DNA of 64,000 nt from Batillaria attramentaria (Eukaryota > Mollusca > Gastropoda > Batillariidae), in contig JACVVK020000378.1 in the NCBI GenBank assembly GCA_018292915.2, forward strand, positions 612,614 to 676,613. Reading direction: 5' to 3'. The notes beneath the pieces were generated by a model. That model ran no database searches and was not told where the DNA came from. It was given only the letters and a program-made list of their open reading frames with translations. A program made the position numbers and the translations under genes. Of the stretch, positions 31,094-54,237 are shown piece after piece; within the stretch, counting starts at the first letter, position 1, and each line of letters opens with the position of its first letter.

Positions 31094-33584
31094 TATCTTG
31101 CCATCTTCACTTTATGTGCCCCATAAATGGGCTTTTGAGGGTGTGCACAAAGTATGCGTGTTTGCGGGTCTAGAAATGTACAGAACTCCGCTCTAAATAC
31201 GGTTACTGTTAGACAAGACATGCATTGTTAACATACTGAAATTTTACACCAATCAGAATGCTGCTTCCTGGATAATTGCGGCCATTAGTTTGGCCGTTGA
31301 TTCACAGGACCCTGTAAAGCGGCTGTATTTGATGCTTGTGCACTTATCAGGTCACTGCAGGTGACATGTATCGCGGAAAACATTTACGAACATTGAACAG
31401 TTCAGTCAGGAAACGCTTCTTTGGTGTTGTGAAGTTCCCTTGTCACCGCATGTGCAGGTAAGTATGAAATATGATATCCATGCGAGTGTTGTGAGTTGTG
31501 AACGGTTTTCCTCAAAGAGCAGTGCACACTCAAGAATAGTATCCCAGTTGTGTCATATCAAAAGTTCATTGAAATCGCTTTGGTACTTTTGTCACAAACA
31601 GCCATCGAAAGTGCAATCTGCTTAATAATGGCTGAATGTGCGAAATGATGGGAATAGGGACACTTGATCGGTTGCTGTGATAAGGTGTATCCGTGAAAAC
31701 AAGTATAGTATGATGCAAATATTCAGGCACATGTTCGGTGTTTCAGAATTATCTTCCAGAACTTGTATGAGAGATTCATTGCTTAAAGATGGCCCTTAAT
31801 TGAAGCTATCAGTTCCCTATTATGGGCTGAAAGCGGTGCCTACCAAAGAGCCTGCCATAATTTCTGAATCATTTGAATCATTTTCCTTCCTCGTTTTCCT
31901 TCCTCTGGGATCACTCTACTTTTCCCAGTACATGTATGTAAAACAATGACAAGTTAAAATTGGTGGCTGCTAGCAGCAAAATATAAACCTACCCCCCACG
32001 CAGCATGTAATGAAGGAAATGGAAAAATTGGGTATAAATAATGACCGCTGTAAAAAAGACTTGCTTGTTTAGATTCACGGATCTTTCTTCATACGACTAG
32101 TCATTGTCTTTTCCAGCAAGACATGTATAAAAATAAATTGAATCAAGTGTAGGAATTATGGTAGGCTCTTTGGTAAGCATCGCTTTCAGCCCATGTGGGG
32201 AACTGATAGCTTCAATTAACGGCCATCTATAAGCAATGAATCTCTCTTACAAGTTCTGGAAGATAATTCTGAAACACCGAGCATGTGCTCAAATATTTGC
32301 ATCATATTATACTTGTTTTCACGGATACACCTTATCACAGCAACCAATCAAGTGTCCCTATTCCCATCACTACGCATATTCCGTCATTATTATACAGGTT
32401 GCACTTTCGATGGCTGTTTATGACAAAAGTACAATAGCGATTTCAATGCACTTTTGATATGACACAACTAGGATACTATTCTTGGGTGTGCACTGCTCTT
32501 TGCGAAAAACCGTTCACTACTCACAACGCAGCAACTACTTTAATAAGTACACTTCCAAAATATCGCTACTTACCTGCACATGCGGTGACAAGGGAATTTC
32601 ACAACACCAAAGAAGCGTTTCCTGATGAAATTGTTCAATGTTCGTAAATATTTTCTGTGATACATGTCACCTGCAGTGACCTGCCAAGTGCACAAGCATC
32701 AAATACAGTCGTTTTACAGGGCCCTTTATCACAACAGCCAAACTAATGGCCGCAATTATCCTGGAAGCATCATTCTGATGTGGTATGAAATTTCAGTATG
32801 TCAACAATGCATGCCTTGTCTAACAATAACAGTGTTTAGACCGGAATTTTGCGTATTTCTGTACCCGCAAACACACATACTTTGTGCACACCCTCAAAAG
32901 CCCATGTATAGGGCTCATATAGTGAAAATGGTAAGATAAATGGTCGTTTTTAACGGTGACGCGGATTCACGGAGATCACCACAGCATTAGGGGCCTGTGC
33001 TCTACTGATTTCTGTAATAAAAAGGTAGGATCAAATTTGTTCTACCTTCCGCTATATAAAAAGCCTAATTAGACTAGCCTATTTCCCAAGTGCAAGATTT
33101 TTTTTTATATTGTCCAACAAAAACTTCAATGGAACTCGAGTTTGTCAAGATACAGCTGTTCAATGGAAAATTTGGACAGCATAGTTTTTTTGTCTCCTTG
33201 ACGTTGGCAGCGCTGTTAGGTGCTAAATATGTGAATCTGTAGCTTTGCTGGATTTCTGGCTAAAACATGCATGTACTGCATGTAGGGAATAATATTCCTG
33301 TACAAGGTGATTTTTATTCAAGCACCAATGATCATTCTTCAGTGGGGACCTTGCCCTTCAAAGTTGTGTGAGGTGCAAAATAGAGACTAATTGTAACAGT
33401 GGAAAGCTTTGATTTGCTAATAGTTAAAAAACAAACAACATGGTTGAAAATGCTATGTATACCAGTCATCTGTAAACCACACGCTCGCCAACATTTGTGT
33501 GACCCTATTTTTTCACGCCTTCTTTCATCGCATTGTGCTGATGCTGTACACAAACCCACTTTTGTTTGAATAAATTAGTATTTG

Positions 33585-33745
33585 GGGGAGCCGGAGTGGC
33601 TGAATGGTAGGACTTCCAATGCTTGGGTCGGGAGTTCGAACCCTGGCTGGGGCCAAATATTGTGCTTTTTCATTGTTGCTCCGTCTTTCATATCGCCCGT
33701 ATGTGGTGGAAAAGGACGTAAAACTCCCTAACACCCACCCACCCG
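33585..33745 (+). mobile_element. Full-length tRNA-derived SINE with 11-bp target duplication
   Basis: It starts GGGAGCCGGAGTGGCTGAAT (box-A-like) and GGGAGTTCGAACCCTGG (B box). The family body and a CCCACCCACCC end follow. It is flanked by ATTAGTATTTG at 33574-33584 and 33746-33756. The second tandem copy has a single ATTAGTATTTG at the equivalent place, so the insertion is precisely defined. Confidence 0.85.
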
Positions 33746-34473
33746 ATTAGTATTTGCTTGTGTATGGGGGAGGGGGATCTTTATATACTGAAAGCAAAGA
33801 AAAATGCCTTGAAAATTTGAGCATGTGTGGTCACTTGAGTAGAGTAAGCTAAATAATATGCAGACGCTTGACAAACCAGTTTACCTAGTACCTATATTTT
33901 ACGCTGAGCATTCACTCGCGCCTGATAGAACACTAGGGACTGAAATGAAACGTATACCTTTCCCAAAGTGCAAGATTTTTTTTATATATATTGTCTAACT
34001 TCAAAAACAGATGGAACATGAGTTTGTCATCATACAAGCTGTGCAGTGGGAAATATTTGGACACCGTGGTTGTGACTGAATTTTATGCAGGGAATATATA
34101 ACTGCCAATAGTTTATTTTGTCTCCTTGATGTCTGTGACACCGTTAGGTGCTTTGCTGGATTTCTGGCCTGAACACGCACTTGCTGCATGTCGGGAATTC
34201 CTGTACAAGGTGATTTTTTTTTTTTATTCAAGCACCAATGATCGTCCTTCAGAGGGGACCTTACCTTTCAAAATTATGTGAGGTGCAAAATGCAGACCAA
34301 TGTAGTGAATTGTAATGGTGGAAAGCTTTGATTTGTAAACGGTTGAAACACACTGGCTGAAAATGCTATGCATTATACCAGTCATCTGTAAACCACATGC
34401 TGGCAAACATTTGTGAGTGCCCCTATTTTTTTCATGCCTCGCTTTGTCATTCAGAATCATTTTGCTGATGTTA

Positions 34474-34830
34474 CAGGGCTGAGATTTAGCAAGCCCGACT
34501 AAGGAGCCAGTCGGGCTCCCAACCAGGGAAGTTGAGGGAGCCCAACAATTTTTCAAGGAGCCCGACTCTGATGAGAAATTTTGCTGTATCTGCGCTATTT
34601 TTAGACCAGTCTGCGCGATGGTGATATGAGAGCTCTGGACGCTGAGGCGGTCAGCGATGACGTGCGTGTGTATTGCGCATATTACCAGTCCAGTGCAGGT
34701 GTGTCAGTAAGCGGAATTTACCGATCGGGCCAGGAAATACCAAGGCGCCAGCCAGGCAATTGAAACTGTGATCTGAGGGAGGCCGACGTGATTTTTAGGC
34801 GCCTCGGGCGCCCACTAAAGCTCAGCCCTG
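34474..34830. mobile_element. hAT-type MITE
   Basis: It is 357 bp long and starts CAGGGCTGAGATTTAGC and ends GCTCAGCCCTG (inverted). ATGTTA repeats on both sides (34468-34473 and 34831-34836). The interior has repeated AGCCCGACT / GGAGCCCGACT motifs and no open frame. The equivalent point in tandem copy 1 (near 33545) is unoccupied. Confidence 0.8.
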
Positions 34831-34965
34831 ATGTTACACACAAACCCACGTTTATTTGAATAAATTCTGATTAGTATTTGCATGTGTATGGGGGAGGGGG
34901 GAATCTTATATAAATATATACTGAAAGCAAAGGAAAATGCCTTGAAAATTTGAGCATGTGGTACA

Positions 34966-37900
34966 TACTGACTAACATAGCATTTTGGATCCAGTGAACA
35001 CAACCAACAAAACAAAACAAAACAAAACAAAGACGATGTGCTCTGTACATCACATCAACTCTTTTTAATGTTCGTTGATGGAAATGGTGACTTGTGATAT
35101 CCACAATATCGAGACTGAAACAAATTGTAGCCTTGATGTAAAAGAAGAATCGTCAGCTCATTTCTCTGATGTACTTAGATGCTAATATAGAAGACTAAAA
35201 TAACACTTACCTAATCTAACAGGCATAAGAGTATATATATAGATAAAAACTGGGCCATCGCTTATCTACAGAACCCCTCTCACGACATAAAATAACAACG
35301 CCGTATAATGAACTTAACCTCTGCCACTAAATACTTGAAAACAAAAAAAATCACTTATACACCAAAAATACTCCAAAAAGCTAGACTGATTTTAAATCTA
35401 AACATCCATAAAATTGCAGGGGAGGAAAAAAAAAATACAGGTAAAACAAACCGTGAGAAGGGGAGTAAACTGCTTCTGAGAGAGACTCCTTCAAAGCGGC
35501 TCACACAGAGCCAAAAGTCCTAGCAAATCCCTGACAAAGCTGGGAGTGAGTGTTCCGTTGGATAAGGCCAAAGCTTGACAACTGAGAAGTGACAAAATTC
35601 AAACAAGTCCAACTCGAGTAAAAATTTTAATTTCAGCTCAAGAAGGGTCTGGCTGTCAATTCTGAAAATCTTTTATTTTCTCCAAGTATAATATGACATT
35701 CCAATCATAGAAAAAGTTGGGGCTGCTGGTTTGGCTCTCAGCCTGCAATTCATTCATTATAGTTAGGGGTGTTTCAAATCAGGGATTCGTACAAATTCCA
35801 GTCAAAACATGGTCACTTCTCAGTTATGAGCTTAAGGACTGGGTGGGCCTCGCAAGTAGGTGGCGCTGTCACTGAGAACTGCGAGGACACCGCCCTGAGT
35901 GTTATCTAGCTGCCATCCCTAGCTAGCTGCCTTGCCCTCGAATCGCTCCTACAGACAAAATACCACCTCAAAGGTCACAGACACGTGCTTGCTGCCTGGT
36001 AAAGTAACAATGGATAGCAAAAAAAGGTACAGAAACTTACAGCGAAGGTTGACATTTGTGTTGGGTAATACGTACAAAATAAGTCCCGTCTGTAAAGGCG
36101 GTGTCTGTGCCAAAATGCTGGGCTGTCAGTCTTGCCTACGCAATTCAAAGTGGGTAATTCAAACCACCCTTTCAATGGACATACTGTGTTGCTTGTGCTG
36201 TTAGTTTTTGAGTTTTGTAAGATCTGGGCGATGTGACATATTGTCCAAAACTTTAATAACATGTACACAACAGACACTGTTGAGAATGGTTACATGTGAC
36301 CAGCCCTTGATGAAAGATGCAATTTTTCATTGCATTCATGTCTCTCTTGACAGCATGCGTGATTGTCCAGCAGTTTCAGAACTGAAAGTGATGTCAACAT
36401 TTGCAGGTGAGTTTCTTGCCGTTTGCATATCCATTCTCCTTGAAACACACAGGAAGTGACATTTCTTTGTTAAACCCTACCATTTTACATCCACCCCCCA
36501 TCCCTTCTGTATTTGGCCCGGTGTAACACTATGGGGGAAAAAAGGCTACCCGTCTTAGCCAACATCGCAGGTAACTTACTAACCTCATTTCAAACTCATC
36601 TGTCAATTACTTAAAATGAAAAGAGAACTCATGAACCATGTGAAATGATGAAATGAATGACTGTAAAATGATGAGCAATGTGCCTTACTGTTTAAAAACT
36701 TGTTCTCCTTGACCAAAATATTGTAAAATATTTTTGTGTAAAATTCATATATGTCTTGCTAAATTTTCCCAAAATTCCACAAAAAGATTTCAGGAAAGCA
36801 CCCAGAAAATTTATTAAAAAGAAAGCCTACCTGATTTCAATGCATTAACAAGTACGAACTAAAGCGCATTTACAATTTTATGTTATTTTTCCTGAAACAT
36901 GTTCCGTCTTCTTGCCCAAGACCTATGCCAGCGCCCCGATTCAGAGAAAAAACTCCTGAGGCACACCCGAACCAAATCACACGTTCTGTCAGCAGCCGTT
37001 TGCTGCCTTCCCAGACCTGTGTTGCGGTGTGCGAAGAAGTATGGCACATGGGGTCAGGGTTTGAGGTAGACATTATTTGGGCGAGCAGTTTGTGTTTGTT
37101 TGAGGCAGGACGAGTTTTTTAGTTGTCTTTTTTTGTTTCTTTTGCCATTTTCCCCCGTTTCTTAGCAATTCTTTTCAAACTGACATCAACACACAAAGTT
37201 CGTGTGTTTGACTGATGCAGCGCATTCTGGTCCGCTCGGTCTCACTTCTGTCCTTGCTTGCGTTTCCTTTCTTTCTTGCACACAATCTTTCTTGAGGAGG
37301 AATGTCTGTGAGTTGTCTCCCCTTTGAGCCAACTTTTCAACCCTCGGAAGTCAGTTGCATTTTGCCTGCCTTTCCATGAGCCTGCCTGGAAACCAGAAAA
37401 ATCCATGAAAAGCCCTACTCACAAATCTAATTATGATGAGTGGGTAAGTTTGCCAAACTTGAGATTGAGAAAACTGATACTAAAAATATTTAATACACTG
37501 TAGTAAAAACTAAAAACAAAACAAAAACAAAACTGTCCACTGAACGTGTCACATAATACGAATTTGTCGCTGAGCTCACAGCAAAAGCTTCTTAAGTAAA
37601 CAAAACGTGCATACGGCTATCATACATCTCTTGCCCACATTCATGTGCAACTAATAAATGTCATGCTTTGCGCCAAGCTGTGCATTCAGATTCATAGTTA
37701 GCTGTACAGATCCACCATATATTTCCTGTGTATAATTTAAAACTGGTGACGGTCCCCTCAACAAAGTACTAGCACTCTGACATGCCTAGAAGCATTTCGT
37801 GGCTCTTAGAATTTAAAGCAAACAGTAGGTTGCACCATTTTTCCATCCCACAGTGCTGTGGTATTAGTTACCAGGGGTATGACTGTGACCATGAGGTGAG

Positions 37901-38194
37901 TGTGCGCGAGCGCACGCACAAAATCTCAAACCAGTTAACTTGAAATCTGCAAGATGCCTTCTCATCCTTCTCACTGTGGTAACTGGAACGCACTTTGATA
38001 TGTTCCTTTCCTGTGTGTGAGAGTGGGTGGATGCTATGTCTGAATGTGTGTGGCATTGCCCCAACAGCCACACACTACAGCCTGACAGACATGCACAAGT
38101 TAGTCGAAACAACTACACATACTATAGTGACTATAGTGCTATAGTACTATAGTGACAGCAGTACCTTGGAAGAGTCCCTTTGATGGCATGATGG
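34966..38194. other. Gene-poor stretch downstream of hnRNP gene 2
   Basis: I find no exon with convincing borders or family similarity. Short open frames occur on both strands at 36870-37122, and on + at 35932-36204, but they show no recognisable motif. The 3' UTR of the minus-strand hnRNP gene must extend into the right part of this region. TTTATT (minus-strand AATAAA) occurs for example near 36811, but no end can be fixed. Confidence 0.4.
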
Positions 38195-48529
<10,335 letters not shown>

Positions 48530-48597
48530 GGCTCAGAGGCAAAGGCAACGTGACTTCCGAGAGAGAGAGAAGGAGAGAGACTGAAATGAGGGTCACG

Positions 48598-48631
48598 TGT
48601 GCAAAAAGAATGCTTGCTGACCAATCAGAAC
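48598..48631 (-). promoter_or_regulatory. Promoter elements of hnRNP gene 2
   Basis: CCAATCAGAAC (48621-48631 on +, i.e. an inverted CCAAT box for this gene) lies 92 bases upstream of the start codon. A CACGTG E-box lies nearby at about 48594-48599. The same 11-mer lies upstream of hnRNP gene 1 at 12680. No TATA box is evident, as usual for housekeeping genes. Confidence 0.45.
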
Positions 48632-49473
48632 AGCCCAGCGCCTCATGGGATCGGTTGTGAGGAAAGCTGTTGGCGAGAGCCAAGGGAAGAGCTTTTTTCA
48701 ATCACCGATCAGGACTTTTGTTACTTAGCGATGAAAACCCTACCACGCCTACAGGATCACAGACCCACTTCAGAATATTTGACAACCTTCAAATCAAGTT
48801 TTGAAGTGGCTCGATAAGCCCTCGGTGTATTCTCAACTTGTAAAAAAAGATCCTTTTCATCGTCTCTGCTCTGATCCATGACCCCTGTGTCACCACACCC
48901 TCGTCACCCCAAACCCTTTCCCCTGCAAGTTAGTGCAAAATGAGAATAAAAGGCTGGAGACAGATGAGAGGGTACACACCTAGAGGGTGGGTACACGCAC
49001 CATACAGGGTTGGAAAGGACGGGCATGGGGAGCGCGCCACTGATGCGAGCTGGTTTTCCCGCGATATGCGATTGTCTCCCTCTACTGAGGAAACAACAAT
49101 CTGAACAATGAAAACCGACCCATAAGACATCTACAAGACCCCCCCCCCCCCCCGACATATCACTTGTGTCACCTATTGCTGTTGTGTTTTTTTTTTTTGT
49201 TTTTTTAAAGTATGGTTGACTTTACAGTGGGTAGGTGCGGCTTCAGTGTGTCGAGTAATTTTGTTCATCCATTTTCATCTTTCATTGACTGTATGTTCTG
49301 TTTTTTGTTTAAAAAAAGTTTTAAAAGGCAAAAGTACTTCGTCAGTGTATGAGGTGGTTACCCTGTGAAACATAGATCAACTTTAAAAGGAGAATCTGAT
49401 CTGATGTGGCCCACCTTGCATAGCCTGGTAAGCAGAATGAGGCAATCTCTACATGTAAACATATAATTGTAAA

Positions 49474-49755
49474 CAGGGGCGTAGGAACCACGGGGGCCCT
49501 GGGGGCCCAGGCCCCCGTCCGATTTTTGGAAGGGGGGCCCGAATATCTTTGGGCCCCCCTTGCTTTTGATAATAGGAGAGGGGGCCCACCAGTGGTGGGG
49601 TCCCCCTGCTCTGCTGTCGCAAGACACAATCCTTGGCAGTCAACACACACACACACACACACCACACCTCCCCCCCCCACCCTTCTTCACCCCGGCCGTA
49701 TGGCTCACCCGATTTAGTGGGCCCCCCTTCCTCTCAGCATCTTCCTACGCGCCTG
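49474..49755. mobile_element. 282-bp hAT-like MITE between the hnRNP and HP1 genes
   Basis: It starts CAGGGGCGTAGGAA and ends TTCCTACGCGCCTG (inverted). GTAAA is duplicated directly on both sides (49469-49473 and 49756-49760). The inside is rich in GGGGGCCC/GGGCCCCC blocks and has a (CA)n run. No protein. Confidence 0.7.
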
Positions 49756-50929
49756 GTAAATATAGTGCAAATAATCAGTCCAAGTTGCTTCAGAATAAAG
49801 ATTAAGGCTGAAGCGATTTGGCAGTTTTTTGGGGTGTGTGTGGGGGGTTGGAGGGGGGGGGGTTGGGGCTTGGTGGTGGTTCAGAATGATGCACATTGTA
49901 CTTAATAATAGCGTTAATATATTCTTCATGTATTTTAGGGGCGACCTCTCCACAAAACAATATGAATTATTGGAAAAGGAAGGTTTTTACTACAGCCCCA
50001 CCGCTCCCCCCCCCCTTTGTTATTGCAGCTTAAACCCATCCCCCCCCCCCAAAAAAAAACACACCAAAAAACAACAAAAGCAAACTAAAACAATAAAGAT
50101 CGAAACTGACACAAAACCACCACCAGAACTGAAAACCAGACCCCATGCACTGACCAAACAGTTATTTAAGAAAAAAACATTGCTTTGGAGTTTTCCCATA
50201 TATCCTAGTTTACCATGCCCGAGACATACATAGGATCACATAAGATGTCTCTGACTGAGCTCACTGATTATGTTGCAAAAATGTGCTCATTCATGTCCAG
50301 AAGTTGGAACTTGGGCCAGTGGACATGTACATTCACATAGATCCAGTCATAAGCACTCACTCACTGCACAGAATGTCAACAAGCTGCAATCGTGTGGGAC
50401 AGGTCAGTTTAACTCCTGGGAATTAAGAATTGCATTAACTATTTCAGTGTCGATTTCACTGAACTGATTGACTGTTGCCCAGGCCACGGTTCAGTGAACA
50501 TCCATCAACCAAGTCAGTGGCCAAACAACTTAAACAAAATGTATCTCAACATTCTCCGAGATAAGTGCCGGCGATGAGTGACTTCTGCGCCTCTCCGGCC
50601 AACAAAAAAAAAGTTTGTTGTTATTTTTTTTTATGTAACTTAATGCTTCAATTCTTCTGGCTGTCTCCTATCACCTTGCTATCTGTGAGCCTTCAAAAGG
50701 CACAAATTTGTACCAGATGCGGCATTCCGCAATAAGTATTATTTTACGTTCTGATCTTGGAACATCTGGGCATTTAAAAAACTGATGAAAACACTGGTCA
50801 GTGCAGTGCTGTGTGCGGCTACCGGCTATCCCAGTCACTGATCGCTTTTGTTCAAGCCGGTTCGCTTTGGTTGAACAGACTGCATTTTCCCGCGAAAGAT
50901 GAAGTCACATGTCCCGGATATTCTATCAT

Positions 50930-50990
50930 TGCGCATGCGCGACTAGAAATAAAGGCAGAAGCGTTCATCGACGATACACACGTTTCAGGT
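50930..50990 (+). promoter_or_regulatory. Probable HP1 promoter with NRF-1-type site
   Basis: TGCGCATGCGCG (50930-50941) is a perfect NRF-1-type palindrome, common in TATA-less housekeeping promoters. A possible 5' UTR exon ends CGTTTCAG at 50988 before GTTTGTAAA. The HP1 coding exon begins with 10 untranslated bases after its acceptor (52663), so at least one upstream non-coding exon is required, and this is the best candidate. Confidence 0.4.
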
Positions 50991-52621
50991 TTGTAAATTA
51001 CCACAAGTACGTGTGCAGTTTGCACGTTTACAGGTTTGTGGAGTGCACTATACACTAAGACTCTTCTTCAATCAGATTTGAAAGTGTAAAGGATATTTGA
51101 AGTTCAAAGTAGCGTCTGGTGAATCTTCAAAATGGCGCCATCGCCAAGTCTTGGTTGCTGAAACCGGTGCATGTCAAAGAAATCTTCAGAATACGAGTAT
51201 TGCAGTTCATTATTTCAACTGGCCATGTGCATTCCTTGTTAGATCCATTTATAAAAATGCGAAGAAGCTGCGTTCCTTTGCAGAATAACCCAGAGCCTAA
51301 TTCAATTTCTAGACGTGTATCGATGTAGTCTATTGTAGAGGGCTGTCTTGCAGAGTTGTCTGTTTTTGTTAAATCCCAAATACGACGGCATACTCATTGC
51401 AGACTAAAAAGTCGACTACAAAACTAATGTGTGCTCTGTTCATTGTCTAATTTTAGTAAAATATCACACGAGTGCAGAACTGCCCACTGTCATGAAATCT
51501 TTCCATGAAACTGGTGTGCACCAGGGCTGCTGGAGTGAATGTAGTGTTCACAACCACTAGAGGCTGGGTTTTGTCGTTGAAGCTAGTTGTAGGTCATGTT
51601 TCTTTGAGCTAATTTTCTTGAAACTAAGTTTCATATGGGAGCATATGACTGATTAAATTTTATGTCATGATGCTGACAATAACAGTATTAACACCTAATT
51701 CTTTGCTGACCCCGCTCAAGGACTGGCGTTTTTACCGCATCCAGTTGGGGAAAAAAGTCTACACTACGCACACTGTAGTGTTACTCGCATTTATTGTTGC
51801 GTATGTACAGTTTGACAACTAGGCAATAGGGTGGAAGTGAAACTCAGCAACTTGTCACTGCATGTCAGCGTGTCCATCCTGTTACACTTTATGCTTTACT
51901 ACACTGTACTAGTCTTTAGCTACAATATCACTTATGAGCTTTTTACTGTTCATGCTTTTTCTTGCCCTTTCTATAGAGTTAGATTCATACATCTGCTAAA
52001 ACTAGTAAAAGAACGTAAACTTAAGGTGGTCTTCATCCGGGTATACGGTCTAATGAAAACAATAACATTATGATTATGGGACTGTGCAGTCAGCTTTGTT
52101 ATTACTAAGATATAATCATGTGTATGTTTTTTACAGGACAGAATGAAAAATCATGTTTTTTTTTTTTTGGTAGGACAGCAAGCAGTCTAAAAGTAGTAAA
52201 AAAAACAACAAAAAACCTAAAAAAAACCCTAATATTTAAACAATAAAAGCAAAAAGAAGACAGTTGATTGCCAACATGACCTCAGATGTTTTGGCTAGTA
52301 TTGTAATTAGTATGAAGTTGGTGGACTGATGTCAAGTCTTATCTTGAGAGCTGAGCAGCATTGGGAAGAGTGTATTGTTAACTTGACTGATTTGACTGCT
52401 CTGTTACAGCCTTTTGGGGGATAAACTTGCAAACAAGACATAACCATTGTAAGACTCACCACCAACAAACCCAGCTGATAATCGGAAGTAGTGATGCAAT
52501 TCTAGAAGTAGAAATAGGTGGAAACTTGCATTAGAGCAGGTGTGTGGTAAGACCTTACTGTAAAAGTCATGTAGAATTTGTTTCACAGCTTCTGCTTCAG
52601 CTGATTCTGTGGGCACACTAA

Positions 52622-54237
<1,616 letters not shown>

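Larger units (their letters stand above)
29664..33081. mobile_element. Fold-back element (~0.9-kb arms) with a mariner in its left arm
   Basis: Left arm (29664-29809 plus 31094-31860) and right arm (32150-33081) are inverted copies of each other over most of their length, ending in TAGGCTAG / CTAGCCTA. The spacer is about 290 bases. The right arm has no counterpart of 29810-31093, which is exactly the mariner. Examples of matched text are AAGGTAGAACAAATTTGATC (left) against its reverse near 33030, and GACAAGACATGCATTGTTA (31212) against its reverse near 32812. No own protein is visible, so it is non-autonomous. Confidence 0.75.
33082..34965 (+). repeat. Tandem duplication, two copies with different insertions
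   Basis: Copy 1 (33082-33958) and copy 2 (33959 to about 34965) align throughout. Examples are CAAGCACCAATGATC (33319 and 34220), GTTAGGTGCT, CTGTAAACCACA and AATGCCTTGAAAATTTGAGC. Copy 1 alone carries a SINE (33585-33745) and copy 2 alone carries a hAT-type MITE (34474-34830). Each copy shows the other's empty site. The unit without insertions is roughly 0.65-0.7 kb. No coding potential is seen. Confidence 0.85.

Noticed and set aside
36870..37122. Overlapping 67- and 80-residue frames on both strands
   Set aside because: No splice borders, no motif, and no support from neighbours.
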